DNA of 45,975 bases from Planctomycetaceae bacterium (GCA_002726245.1 PBSM01000213.1:1-45975), one strand, 5' to 3'. Shown: positions 33,656 to 41,923, counted from the stretch's first letter. A program made the numbers and translations. Notes: a model not told the origin generated them from the sequence alone.

Positions 33656-35014
33656 ATGCCCGATCGAGAGCAAATTCGCGAACAGATGAAGCGGGACGGT
33701 ATCGAGTTTATCCTGGCGCAGTTCGTTGACATTCATGGCGCCGCCAAGGTGAAGATGGTTCCCGCCTCTAGCCTGGACGATGTGATTGATGACGGAGCCG
33801 GCTTCGCGGGAGCCGCCGTGTGGGGTGTGGGACAGGGACCGCATTCGCACGACATGATGGCGCGCATCGACCTCGACAGCTACACACCGCTGCCTTGGAT
33901 GCCGAACACAGCCCGGTTCGCCGCTGATCTGTTCGTTGATGAACAGCCTTATTCTTTTTGCCCACGCACGAATCTCAAACGCGTCTTACAAGCGGTGCGA
34001 GACAAAGGCTACGTCTTCAACGTCGGAATGGAGCCTGAACATTTTCTGGTGACTCGAAACGAAGACGGCTCGATCGCTCCGTGGGACCCGGACAACGTCG
34101 ATCGGTTGGCGAAGCCTTGTTACGACTTTCGTTCGATGGCGCCGGCGATGGCGTATCTGCAAGAGTTGACGAGTTCGTTGAATGGACTCGGCTGGGGCGT
34201 TTACCAGACCGATCACGAGGACGCGAACGGTCAATACGAAGTGAACTTTGACTATAAAGACTCACTAACAACCGCCGATCGCGTTACGTTCTTCAAGATG
34301 GCGACATCGCAACTCGCGAAGAAGTACGGTGCTATCGCCACACACATGCCCAAGCCGTTTAGCGATCGGACCGGGAGCGGACTGCACATTCACTTCCATC
34401 TTGCCGAAGCGGGTAGCGGCAAATGCTTGTTTGATGACGATTCGGATCCTCGTGGGCTCGGATGCTCAGAGCTGGGCTATCACTTTGTGGGCGGCGTCTT
34501 GAAGCATGCCCGTGCCTTATGCGCTGTGACGAGCCCGACCGTGAATTGCTACAAGCGTTTGAAGCTAGGAGCAGGGCTGCAATCCACACGCAGCGGTTTC
34601 ACCTGGACGCCAGCCTTCATTACGTACGGCGACAACAATCGCACGCAGATGATCCGCACCGCTGGGCCTGGTCACTTCGAAGATCGCACCGTCTCCGCGG
34701 GCTGCAATCCCTATCTGGCACTTGCTGCGTATGTGGCCGCGGGGATCGATGGAATCGAAAACAAGATCGATCCGGGCGACCCCAATCTCGACAACATGTA
34801 TGAGAAGTCGCTTGGCGACATCCTCGAACAAGGAACACAGATCCTGCCGCAGTCGCTCCTCGAAGCGATCGGCGAACTTCGACAAGACGAAGTGATTCAG
34901 AGCGCGTTGGGCGTGATTTCTCCGGAGTTCATCGAATTGAAGACCAACGAATGGGAAACGTACGACGGGCAGGTGACACGGTGGGAAGTCGATGAGTACC
35001 TGGCTTTCTTTTAG
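33656..35014 (+). CDS. gmaS: Gamma-glutamylmethylamide synthetase (GlnT-like glutamine synthetase family)
   Basis: A 452-residue glutamine-synthetase-fold protein of the GlnT/GmaS group. The active site elements are 'FNVGMEPEHFLVTRNEDG' (Glu metal ligands), 'TDHEDANGQYEVNFDYKDSL', 'SDRTGSGLHIHFHLAEAGSG' and 'TVNCYKRLKLGAGLQSTRSG'. GmaS joins methylamine to glutamate with ATP. A general GlnT role with ammonia cannot be excluded by sequence alone. The neighbours (mgsABC upstream, mgdABCD downstream) are the standard partners in methylotrophic proteobacteria, so I favour GmaS. The end (TTTTAG) abuts a palindrome. Confidence 0.83.
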   Translation: MPDREQIREQMKRDGIEFILAQFVDIHGAAKVKMVPASSLDDVIDDGAGFAGAAVWGVGQGPHSHDMMARIDLDSYTPLPWMPNTARFAADLFVDEQPYSFCPRTNLKRVLQAVRDKGYVFNVGMEPEHFLVTRNEDGSIAPWDPDNVDRLAKPCYDFRSMAPAMAYLQELTSSLNGLGWGVYQTDHEDANGQYEVNFDYKDSLTTADRVTFFKMATSQLAKKYGAIATHMPKPFSDRTGSGLHIHFHLAEAGSGKCLFDDDSDPRGLGCSELGYHFVGGVLKHARALCAVTSPTVNCYKRLKLGAGLQSTRSGFTWTPAFITYGDNNRTQMIRTAGPGHFEDRTVSAGCNPYLALAAYVAAGIDGIENKIDPGDPNLDNMYEKSLGDILEQGTQILPQSLLEAIGELRQDEVIQSALGVISPEFIELKTNEWETYDGQVTRWEVDEYLAFF

Positions 35015-35105
35015 TAGGTCCCGCTCGCCGAGCGTGACTTGGAACGGTAGTGTTTCGCCGAACACTTTTGCAGTCTTAAGGTCACTTTCGGCGAAAGTGA
35101 CCTAC
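35012..35105. repeat. REP-like palindrome pair 4 (gmaS-TIM barrel junction)
   Basis: The left copy (35016-35040) has the arm AGGTCCCGCTCG and is imperfect. Between the copies is a third, weaker palindrome (AGTGTTTCG / CCGAACACTT, 35049-35067). The right copy (35079-35103, arm AGGTCACTTTCG, central G) ends 13 bases before the next ATG. Confidence 0.85.
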
Positions 35106-35116
35106 GAAGAAACATC

Positions 35117-36007
35117 ATGAAACTCAGTCTTTTCTCCGTTAGTTACGCTGGCTATTGGGGGCAACACAAGCTCGACTTGCCGGCTTTCATTGCCAAAGCG
35201 GCGGCGCTGGGATACGACGCAGTGATGATCGCCGGCAAGCGACCACATCTGTCGCCGCTGGATGCCACTGCCGACTGCATTGCGTCCGTCAAGGCCGCGC
35301 TCGCCGAACACAAGATCGAATGCGCTGTGATTGCTGGCTACACGGATCTCTCGCCGACGGCCGCCGCCGAAGTCCCGTACTTGGAGATGCAAATCGCCTA
35401 TGTCGAATCGCTGGCGAAGATCGCGGCAGCGCTCGGCGCCTCGGTGGTCCGCATCTTCACGGCGTACGAAGTCGATGGCCACAGCCCGCATGTCATTTGG
35501 AAGGACGTTGTACGCACGCTTCAGGAGATGTGCGACCGCGCGGCCGCACACAACGTCACATTAGCAGTCCAGAACCATCACGATCTCGGCGTCCATAGTG
35601 ATGTGCTGTTAGAAGTCTTGCACGACATTGACCGTCCGAATTGCAAACTCGGCTTCGACGCCTGGTCACCGGCGCTGCGAGGCGAAGACCTGTATGAGGC
35701 TGCCAAAAAGATGGCGCCGCACACGGCCATCACAACGAATGCCGATTACGTGCGCCTGCCCCGGTTTCATTACCAGCCGGATTTGATCAACTATGAGAGA
35801 GTACAACCGGATATGGTGCGAGCCGTGAAGTTCGGTGACGGCTTCATCGACTATCCGGGCTTCTTCCGTGGCTTGAAAGAAGGTGGGTTTGATGGCATTG
35901 CCAACTACGAGATGTGTTCTCCTGTGCGAGGCGGCGGCGCGATCGAGAACTTGGACGCGTACTCGAAACGATATCTCGAATGGATGCGAGAGACGAATGA
36001 CCAGTAG
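35117..36007 (+). CDS. Sugar phosphate isomerase/epimerase family TIM-barrel protein
   Basis: A 296-residue soluble AP-endonuclease-2-like TIM barrel without a signal peptide. Features are 'MKLSLFSVSYAGYWGQHKLD', 'LGYDAVMIAGKRPHLSP', 'SVVRIFTAYEVDGHSPHVIW', 'VTLAVQNHHDLGVHSDVLLE' and 'CKLGFDAWSPALRGEDLYEA', with His and Asp residues placed as metal ligands. It is not one of the known N-methylglutamate pathway genes, yet it lies inside the operon and is bracketed by the same palindromes. It could act on a C1 or amino-sugar intermediate, or detoxify a by-product. I cannot name a substrate. It differs from the exported TIM barrel at 2049. Confidence 0.82.
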   Translation: MKLSLFSVSYAGYWGQHKLDLPAFIAKAAALGYDAVMIAGKRPHLSPLDATADCIASVKAALAEHKIECAVIAGYTDLSPTAAAEVPYLEMQIAYVESLAKIAAALGASVVRIFTAYEVDGHSPHVIWKDVVRTLQEMCDRAAAHNVTLAVQNHHDLGVHSDVLLEVLHDIDRPNCKLGFDAWSPALRGEDLYEAAKKMAPHTAITTNADYVRLPRFHYQPDLINYERVQPDMVRAVKFGDGFIDYPGFFRGLKEGGFDGIANYEMCSPVRGGGAIENLDAYSKRYLEWMRETNDQ

Positions 36008-36076
36008 GTCACGCTCGCCGAGCGTGGCTCCCGCCCCCTCAATGCCACGTGGTCACTTTCGGCGAAAGTGACCTAC
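36005..36076. repeat. REP-like palindrome pair 5 (TIM barrel-mgdA junction)
   Basis: The TAG stop of the upstream gene (36005-36007) is part of the left palindrome (arm AGGTCACGCTCG, 36006-36030; right arm degenerate). The right copy (36051-36073, arm GGTCACTTTCG, central G) is followed by TAC and the mgdA ATG at 36082. Confidence 0.85.
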
Positions 36077-36081
36077 TTGCC

Positions 36082-37326
36082 ATGCCTCACCGTTTAATAA
36101 AGTTCGCTCTCAGCAAGAAACATCCCGAACCGAGGATGTTCCGCGCACCGAAGGAGCTGAAGAGTGAGTACGATGCCGTGATCATTGGCGGCGGTGGGCA
36201 TGGTCTGGCGGCGGCGTACTACCTGGCGAAGGATCACGGGATCACCGACGTGGCTGTCCTGGAAAAGGGTTACATCGGTGGCGGTGGCACCGGACGCAAC
36301 ACGGCGATCGTCCGCTCGAACTATCTCACACCTGAAGGAATCCGCTTCTATCAGGGCAGTGTCGAATTGTTTCAAGATCTCTCGCGTGAGCTGAACCTGA
36401 ACCTGTTCTATTCCGAGCGAGGTCACTTCACGCTAGCACATTCGCCAGCGTCGCTGCGAACGCAACGCTGGCGTGCGGAGACCAACAAACATCTCGGCAT
36501 CAACAGCCGAGTCGTTACGCCCGAGTTCATTAAGGAGACTGTTCGTGAGCTTGACTTGAGCGTCGGCGGTCATCAGGCGCCGATCTACGGCGCGCTTTAT
36601 CATCCACCGGGATCGCTCGCTCGACACGATGCCGTTGCCTGGGGCTATGCTCGCGGAGCCGACCAACGTGGAGTTGAGATCCATCAGCAGACAGGTGTCA
36701 CGGACATTGAGCTTCGCGACAGTGCCGTTGTAGGTGTCCACACGGACAAAGGGTTTATCAAGACTCGCAAAGTGCTGTCCGCCGTCGCAGGCTGGACCAC
36801 ACACATCACCAAAATGGTCGGCCTTCGCACTCCACTGGTGATTCACCCGCTGCAGGCACTGGTCACCGAACCGCTGAAACCGTGGCTCAACAGTATCGTC
36901 GTCTCGGCAAGCTTGCATCTGTATGTCAGCCAGTCGTCGCGGGGCGAGTTGGTCGCCGGTGCATCGCTCGATCCTTACGAACTGATTTCGATGCGATCGA
37001 CACTCGACTTTGCGGAAGGCATGAGTGCCGGACTGTTGGATCTGTTTCCCTGCCTGGGCGACATCAAGGTGATGCGGCAATGGGCAGGGTTATGCGACAT
37101 GACACCCGACTTTTCGCCGATCATGGGCACCACGCCGATCAAAGGGTTCTACATCGACTCCGGTTGGGGCACTTGGGGATTCAAGGCGACTCCCATCAGC
37201 GGAAAGACGATGGCCTTCACGCTGGCCGCGGATCGCGACCATGAACTGATCACAGCGTTTAACGTCTCACGATTCAAGCGGCTTGAACTCGTCGGCGAGA
37301 AGGGAGCGGCGTCGGTCGGACACTAG
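36082..37326 (+). CDS. mgdA: N-methylglutamate dehydrogenase subunit A (SoxB-like)
   Basis: A 414-residue FAD-dependent amine oxidoreductase of the heterotetrameric sarcosine-oxidase beta family. The FAD loop is 'YDAVIIGGGGHGLAAAYYLA' near residue 34, and 'GGTGRNTAIVRSNYLTPEG' follows. The C-terminal flavin region has 'GLCDMTPDFSPIMGTTPIKG' and 'GFYIDSGWGTWGFKATPISG'. In the NMG pathway this subunit oxidises N-methylglutamate; in sarcosine oxidase the homologue oxidises sarcosine. The ATG at 36082 lies just after the palindrome; a longer frame from 36049 would start inside it and is less likely. Covalent flavin attachment cannot be judged here. Confidence 0.85.
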   Translation: MPHRLIKFALSKKHPEPRMFRAPKELKSEYDAVIIGGGGHGLAAAYYLAKDHGITDVAVLEKGYIGGGGTGRNTAIVRSNYLTPEGIRFYQGSVELFQDLSRELNLNLFYSERGHFTLAHSPASLRTQRWRAETNKHLGINSRVVTPEFIKETVRELDLSVGGHQAPIYGALYHPPGSLARHDAVAWGYARGADQRGVEIHQQTGVTDIELRDSAVVGVHTDKGFIKTRKVLSAVAGWTTHITKMVGLRTPLVIHPLQALVTEPLKPWLNSIVVSASLHLYVSQSSRGELVAGASLDPYELISMRSTLDFAEGMSAGLLDLFPCLGDIKVMRQWAGLCDMTPDFSPIMGTTPIKGFYIDSGWGTWGFKATPISGKTMAFTLAADRDHELITAFNVSRFKRLELVGEKGAASVGH

Positions 37327-37459
37327 TAGGTCACGCTCGCCGAGCGTGACCTCGAACCGCGAACTGGTTACCACAGAACGGACGGCTTGATCAGTGACAC
37401 ACCCTTCCAACACGAAACACGAATACCCCGGAAGTCACTTTCGGCGAAAGTGACCTACT
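37324..37459. repeat. REP-like palindrome pair 6 (mgdA-mgdB junction)
   Basis: After the mgdA stop (TAG, 37324-37326) comes a perfect palindrome (37328-37352, arm AGGTCACGCTCG, central C). The right one (37434-37454, arm GTCACTTTCG, central G) is followed by CTACT and the mgdB ATG at 37460. The spacer is about 80 bases with no coding content. Confidence 0.9.
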
Positions 37460-37726
37460 ATGAAAATCCTCAATTGTCCCATCAACGGCCCGCGACCGCT
37501 GCAGGAGTTTCACTTCGGCGGTGAAGTGCGCACGATGCCTGATCCGGCCGCGGCGTCCGACGAACAGTGGGCCGATTACGTGTTCAATCGCGACGGCGAA
37601 CCCGGCGTGAAGCGCGAGTGGTGGTATCACGTACCGAGTGGAACCTGGTTCATCGCGGAACGGGATAATCGTACGGACGAATTCGTGCGGACGTACCTCT
37701 ATCGCGCGGAGGTTTGTCATGGATAG
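37460..37726 (+). CDS. mgdB: N-methylglutamate dehydrogenase subunit B (SoxD-like)
   Basis: An 88-residue SoxD-type protein: 'MKILNCPINGPRPLQEFHFG' at the start, 'DEQWADYVFNRDGEPGVKRE' and 'WWYHVPSGTWFIAERDN' in the middle. The Zn site of classical SoxD (Cys-x-x-Cys plus His and Cys) is only partly kept: Cys6 and His57 are present, but the second Cys ('CPIN') and the Cys after His ('HVPSGT') are not. From memory, this 'CPxNGPR' variant is typical of the operon-linked N-methylglutamate type. It overlaps mgdC by eight bases, so translation is probably coupled. Confidence 0.87.
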   Translation: MKILNCPINGPRPLQEFHFGGEVRTMPDPAAASDEQWADYVFNRDGEPGVKREWWYHVPSGTWFIAERDNRTDEFVRTYLYRAEVCHG

Positions 37727-40619
37727 GCGTTTGCCACCGCGCGACGGCGAATGGATCGATCGCAGCCAGCCCGTCGAGTTCCGTTTCGAAGGCTCAATCT
37801 ACAATGGCTTTGCAGGCGACGTGTTGTCTAGCGCGCTCTGGGCCAATGACGTGCGATTACTCGGCCGCAGCTTCAAGTGTCACCGACCGCGAGGGATCTA
37901 CAGCCTTGCCGGTCACGATGCGAACGTAATGGTCGAAGACGGTACGCGGACGAATATGCGGGGCGACCTCTTGCCGATCGAAGCCGGCCTGGACGTGCGC
38001 TCGGTCAATACGATTGGTGGGCTCGAACGCGACCGGCTCAGCATCACCGAGCGATTTGCCAAGTTTCTGCCAGTTGGCTTTTACTACAAAGCCTTTCACA
38101 CACCGCGGCGGTTGTTTCCGTTCTACGAGAACCAGATGCGAAAGGTCGCCGGCCTCGGTCGCATCAACGCCACGAATCAACCCGTACACTCACCAAAGGA
38201 TTATGCGTTCTGCGATCTTCTGGTTGTTGGAGCGGGGCCTGCTGGGATGGCGGGAGCGATCGCCGCGGCAGAGCAAGGGCTGGAAGTGCTCATCGTCGAT
38301 GAGCAGGCACGCCCGGGCGGCAGTCTCGCGTGGCATTGGACAGGCAACGTCAATTCAAGCGAGCATCTGGACGGACTGTTGGAACAAGTTGCGGCACACG
38401 ATCACATCGAGCTGCGCTGCGGGACGCAAGCTGCGGGTTGGTATGGCGATCACTGGATCAGTCTGGTTGATGACACTCACCTTACGAAACTGCGCGCCAA
38501 ATCGATGCTCGTCGCGACGGGCTGCTTCGAACAACCGGCTGTGTTTCAGAACAACGACTTGCCTGGTGTGATGCTCGGCTCGGCGGCGCAGCGACTCCTT
38601 CGGCTCTATGCCGTCAAGCCGTTTGACCGAGCGGTCGTGCTTGCTGCCAATGCCGATGGCTATCGCGTGGCACTCGACTTGAGCGAGGCTGGCGTCGATG
38701 TCGCCGCAGTCGTTGACCTGCGCCACGACGGTGAATCGCCGGCGTTCCTTGATCGCTGTGATCACGCCGGTATCAAGGTGTACCACGGCTATTGCGTCTA
38801 CGAAGCCCTTCCTGCCGCGGGAAAGAAGCGGATTCGCGGCGCGACGATCTGTCCACTGGACGAAAATGGCGTTTCACGCACCGACGCGCTGACACGGATT
38901 GACTGCGACGGAATTGCGATGAGTGTCGGTTGGACACCGAATGGCGGACTGCTCTATCAAGCTGGCGGTCGATTCACACATGACGAACGTGTCGAACAGC
39001 TCGTACCACAACCGCTTCCACCGGGAACGTTTGCGGCTGGTCGTGTCAATGGCGTGTTTGATTTGGAGAGCCAAATCGATGACGGATATCGAGCTGGGTT
39101 GGAGGCCGCAGTATGCTTGGGCCGGTTCGCTGGTGAGATCCTACCGTCGTCAAGCCATCAGGCCGCACCTCCGAGCCATCCCTACCCAATCGTCGCCCAT
39201 CCAGGCAAGAAGAACTTCGTTGATCTCGACGAGGATTTGCATCTCGTCGATTTCAACAACGCGCACCAAGAAGGCTATGACAGTATCGAGCTGATGAAGC
39301 GGTTCTCGACGGTTGGGATGGGGCCAAGCCAAGGCAAGCTGTCGAATATCAATGCGCTACGCGTCCTGGCGAAGCTGAACGATGCAACCATCAATGAGAC
39401 CGGGACGACGACCTCACGACCGTTTCACCAACCCGTTTCGATCGGACACTTGGCCGGAAGACGATTCCATCCGCAACGCCGCACACCGATCCACGACTGG
39501 CACATGCAAACGAATGCCGAAATGGTGCATGCAGGCGCGTGGCAGCGACCGGAGTATTACCGTGTCGGCGGCCACTGTCGCGACGAGTGTATCCTGAATG
39601 AAGCAACGAATGTGCGGAACAACGTCGGCCTGATGGATGTCAGCACACTTGGAAAGCTCCAAGTCAGTGGGCCAGATTCCGTCCAGTTTCTCGAACGGAT
39701 CTACACAGGTCGGTTCGCGAAGCAGCCAGTCGGCCGGCTGAGGTATTGCCTCGCGTGCGACGAGGCCGGCGTCATTATCGAAGACGGCGTCATCGCCCGT
39801 CTTGCCGAAGATCGCTTCTACGTCACGGCAACGAGCAGCGGCGTTGCTGCCTTCTACCGTGAGATGCAACGGTGGGCGCTGATCTGGGGCATGAACGTGA
39901 CGCTTGTCAACGCGACCGGTCATTTAGCCGCGATGAACATAGCCGGGCCGGCTTGTCGCGACGTGCTACAAGAACTGACTTCGACCGATCTTTCGGCCGC
40001 AACGTTGCCATATCTTGCTCTACGCGAAGGGATGGTCGCCGGAGCGCCAGCCAAATTCATGCGAGTTGGTTTTGTCGGCGAGCTCAGCTACGAGCTTCAT
40101 GTTCCGGCGTCGCACGCTCTGCACGTCTGGAAGGCGATCATGCACGCGGGCGAGCGAACGGGAATCCGACCGTTCGGTGTTGAGGCGCAACGCTTGCTGC
40201 GACTCGAGAAGGGACATCTCATCGTCAGTCAAGATACCGATGCCCTGACAAATCCGTTGGAGGCGGATGTTGCCTGGGCGATAGGAAAGAACAAGGCGTT
40301 CTTTGTAGGCTCGCGCAGCTTGGACATCCTCCAAAAGAAGCGGCTAACGCGACGCCTCGTTGGTCTGACGTTTTCCGCCAACTACGTGGGGACGTTGCCC
40401 GAGGAATGCAACCTTATCATCGCCGGCCGCGAACTGGTTGGTCGGATTACGAGCATCGCTCGACGCTCGACGCTCGGTTACCCGATCGCTATGGCGCTGC
40501 TGCGTCCCGACTTGGCTAAGGTCGGCACGCCCGTCACGATTCGCGTGGACGATGGCCGGCTCGTGGAAGCAACAGTGGCCGTGATGCCTTTCTATGATCC
40601 TGACAACGCAAGACAGTAG
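37719..40619 (+). CDS. mgdC: N-methylglutamate dehydrogenase subunit C (SoxA-like)
   Basis: A 966-residue SoxA-type alpha subunit. An N-terminal Fer2-like fold ('VEFRFEGSIYNGFAGDVLSS', 'RSFKCHRPRGIYSLAGHDAN') is followed by a FAD/NAD(P) domain with 'DLLVVGAGPAGMAGAIAAAE' (loop at residues 171-176). The C-terminal 370 residues match the GcvT/aminomethyltransferase fold ('WQRPEYYRVGGHCRDECILN', 'MRVGFVGELSYELHVPAS'), which would pass the methyl-derived C1 unit to tetrahydrofolate. GGAGG (37708-37712) precedes the ATG by six bases and fixes the start inside the mgdB end. The length is normal for the family. Confidence 0.9.
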   Translation: MDRRLPPRDGEWIDRSQPVEFRFEGSIYNGFAGDVLSSALWANDVRLLGRSFKCHRPRGIYSLAGHDANVMVEDGTRTNMRGDLLPIEAGLDVRSVNTIGGLERDRLSITERFAKFLPVGFYYKAFHTPRRLFPFYENQMRKVAGLGRINATNQPVHSPKDYAFCDLLVVGAGPAGMAGAIAAAEQGLEVLIVDEQARPGGSLAWHWTGNVNSSEHLDGLLEQVAAHDHIELRCGTQAAGWYGDHWISLVDDTHLTKLRAKSMLVATGCFEQPAVFQNNDLPGVMLGSAAQRLLRLYAVKPFDRAVVLAANADGYRVALDLSEAGVDVAAVVDLRHDGESPAFLDRCDHAGIKVYHGYCVYEALPAAGKKRIRGATICPLDENGVSRTDALTRIDCDGIAMSVGWTPNGGLLYQAGGRFTHDERVEQLVPQPLPPGTFAAGRVNGVFDLESQIDDGYRAGLEAAVCLGRFAGEILPSSSHQAAPPSHPYPIVAHPGKKNFVDLDEDLHLVDFNNAHQEGYDSIELMKRFSTVGMGPSQGKLSNINALRVLAKLNDATINETGTTTSRPFHQPVSIGHLAGRRFHPQRRTPIHDWHMQTNAEMVHAGAWQRPEYYRVGGHCRDECILNEATNVRNNVGLMDVSTLGKLQVSGPDSVQFLERIYTGRFAKQPVGRLRYCLACDEAGVIIEDGVIARLAEDRFYVTATSSGVAAFYREMQRWALIWGMNVTLVNATGHLAAMNIAGPACRDVLQELTSTDLSAATLPYLALREGMVAGAPAKFMRVGFVGELSYELHVPASHALHVWKAIMHAGERTGIRPFGVEAQRLLRLEKGHLIVSQDTDALTNPLEADVAWAIGKNKAFFVGSRSLDILQKKRLTRRLVGLTFSANYVGTLPEECNLIIAGRELVGRITSIARRSTLGYPIAMALLRPDLAKVGTPVTIRVDDGRLVEATVAVMPFYDPDNARQ

Positions 40620-40711
40620 GCCACTTTCGCCGAAAGTGACCTGACCAAAAGGTGACCTAACCAACTAGTGACCTGAACCTAACAAGGTCACGCTCAGCGA
40701 GCGTGCCCTAC
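40617..40711. repeat. REP-like palindrome pair 7 (mgdC-mgdD junction)
   Basis: The mgdC TAG stop (40617-40619) overlaps the left palindrome (40618-40642, arm AGGCCACTTTCG). The middle has three short copies of the arm end (GGTGACCTAA, AGTGACCTGA). The right palindrome (40685-40709, arm AGGTCACGCTC) is followed by ACTGCT and the mgdD ATG at 40716. Confidence 0.85.
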
Positions 40712-40715
40712 TGCT

Positions 40716-41381
40716 ATGCACACAAGACACAGTCCCATCCAGCATTTGTTCGAGTCGCGCGGAGTGGAGTACCGCACGTTCTGCGGCGGTTCGTACGCAG
40801 CTCTCTTCAGCTCTGAAGAGAATCAGCAGCGAACGCTAGAATCGCTAGGAATGTGCGACCTCAGTGGATTACAGAAACTCGGCTTGCAAGGTCCCGAGGC
40901 GGCGATTTGGCTTACTAGTAAAGGGCTGGATGTGCCAACCGAGATCTTCACATCTCGCCCGCTCCGTGGTGGTGGAGTAATCGTGCGTCTGGGTGCTGAA
41001 GAGTTCTTCTTGGAAGACGGCATCACCAACACTGCTCTTCCGGCGTTTGCCGCCAGGATCGACTCGCACAAGGGCGGATTGGTCCGCGTCGAGCGCCAGG
41101 AGGCGACGTTCTTACTGACTGGCAGCCGCTGTTCGGAAGTGTTGGCGCAAACTTGCGGAATCAACTTTCGCGAAGTAGTGCCTACCAAGGCGGTCTTCAC
41201 TCGGGTTGCGGGCGTTAGCTGTTCCGTCTTACCTGAAAGCATTGGAGAACTACCCGCCCACCGCCTTTGGGTGGATCCGAGTTACGCTGTTTATCTCTGG
41301 GATGTTCTCGCAGACATTTCTGAGAGTTTGAGCGGAGGCATCGTCGGGGCTGGCTGCATCTACCCTGAGTTACTGGCATGA
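40716..41381 (+). CDS. mgdD: N-methylglutamate dehydrogenase subunit D (SoxG-like)
   Basis: A 221-residue protein of the sarcosine oxidase gamma family. The sequence has 'LGMCDLSGLQKLGLQGPEAA' (folate-binding-like fold), 'GAEEFFLEDGITNTALPAFA' and 'HRLWVDPSYAVYLWDVLADI'. SoxG-like subunits are weakly conserved, so the call leans on position: last of the four mgd genes, after mgdC, bracketed by the palindromes on its left side. It probably stabilises the complex. Confidence 0.78.
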   Translation: MHTRHSPIQHLFESRGVEYRTFCGGSYAALFSSEENQQRTLESLGMCDLSGLQKLGLQGPEAAIWLTSKGLDVPTEIFTSRPLRGGGVIVRLGAEEFFLEDGITNTALPAFAARIDSHKGGLVRVERQEATFLLTGSRCSEVLAQTCGINFREVVPTKAVFTRVAGVSCSVLPESIGELPAHRLWVDPSYAVYLWDVLADISESLSGGIVGAGCIYPELLA

Positions 41382-41397
41382 CCAACTCCTTAAGAGA

Positions 41398-41473
41398 TTT
41401 TGAACAGGAGATCGCGGAGGGACCAGAGGCTATCGACGTCTCCTCTCCGTGACCTTCGTTTCCTCCTGTTCAA
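41398..41473. repeat. Inverted repeat TTGAACAGGAG / CTCCTGTTCAA after mgdD
   Basis: The arm TTGAACAGGAG (41400-41410) is exactly complementary to CTCCTGTTCAA (41463-41473), with a GA/CT-rich loop containing inner pairs (GGAG / CTCC). It ends 17-90 bases after the mgdD stop and could help end the operon transcript; it has no U-tract. The right arm overlaps the end of the minus-strand fragment at 41470. Confidence 0.6.
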
Positions 41474-41643
41474 GGTCTTCTCTTCAACCGCTCCAAATCC
41501 AGTTCAATATCCTTCAACCAACGGGCACACGCCTTTGTCCATTCCGACGACGGATACGCTACCTGACGCGGGTCATAAACTCCTTCGCCGTCCACGATCA
41601 GCGTGCCGGTGGAGAAACAGACCTCGCGTCTGATGCCGGTGCA
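41470..41643 (-). pseudogene. C-terminal fragment of an unknown protein
   Basis: On the minus strand 57 codons are open, from just after a TGA at 41644-41646 to a TGA at 41470-41472. They read 'EVCFSTGTLIVDGEGVYDPR', then 'QVAYPSSEWTKACARWLKDI' and 'ELDLERLKRRP'. The composition is protein-like, but no family is recognised. The frame is cut where the IS91 homology begins, so this is likely the 3' end of a gene disrupted by that element. Confidence 0.4.
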
Positions 41644-41923
41644 TCATTTTATCCTCACCGTCACAGTTCCCAAGGAGCTGCGAAGTGTGCTGCGCAGTTC
41701 ACAAGCGGACGGTTACCGGGCGCTGTTCGACGCCGGTGCCCAGTCGATCCGCGACGTTGGTTCGGCGACCAAGTCGATCCGCGGCTGCCAACTGCGTTAC
41801 TTCGGCATGCTGCATACTTGGAGTCGCGATCCGATGGTCTATCATCCTCACGTTCACTTGGTCGTTCCCGGCGGCGGCGTGAAGGTTGATGATCAAGGCT
41901 ACGCGATCGATGTCGACGTGTGA
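41603..41923 (+). mobile_element. IS91-family transposase fragment
   Basis: A 106-residue frame. From 'LMPVHHFILTVTVPKELRSV' (the usual 'LLPVPYFH..FT.P..LR' of IS91-type transposases) through 'YFGMLHTWSRDPMVYHPHVH' (HUH catalytic His pair) and 'LVVPGGGV', the homology is clear. The N-terminal zinc-finger part and the C-terminal half with the tyrosines are missing, so it cannot be active. The first ten codons overlap the unknown minus-strand fragment. Confidence 0.7.

Noticed and set aside
31371..40711. CRISPR array
   Set aside because: The repeated palindromes are separated by whole genes and come in inverted pairs, not in the regular direct-repeat spacing of a CRISPR array. No cas genes are present.
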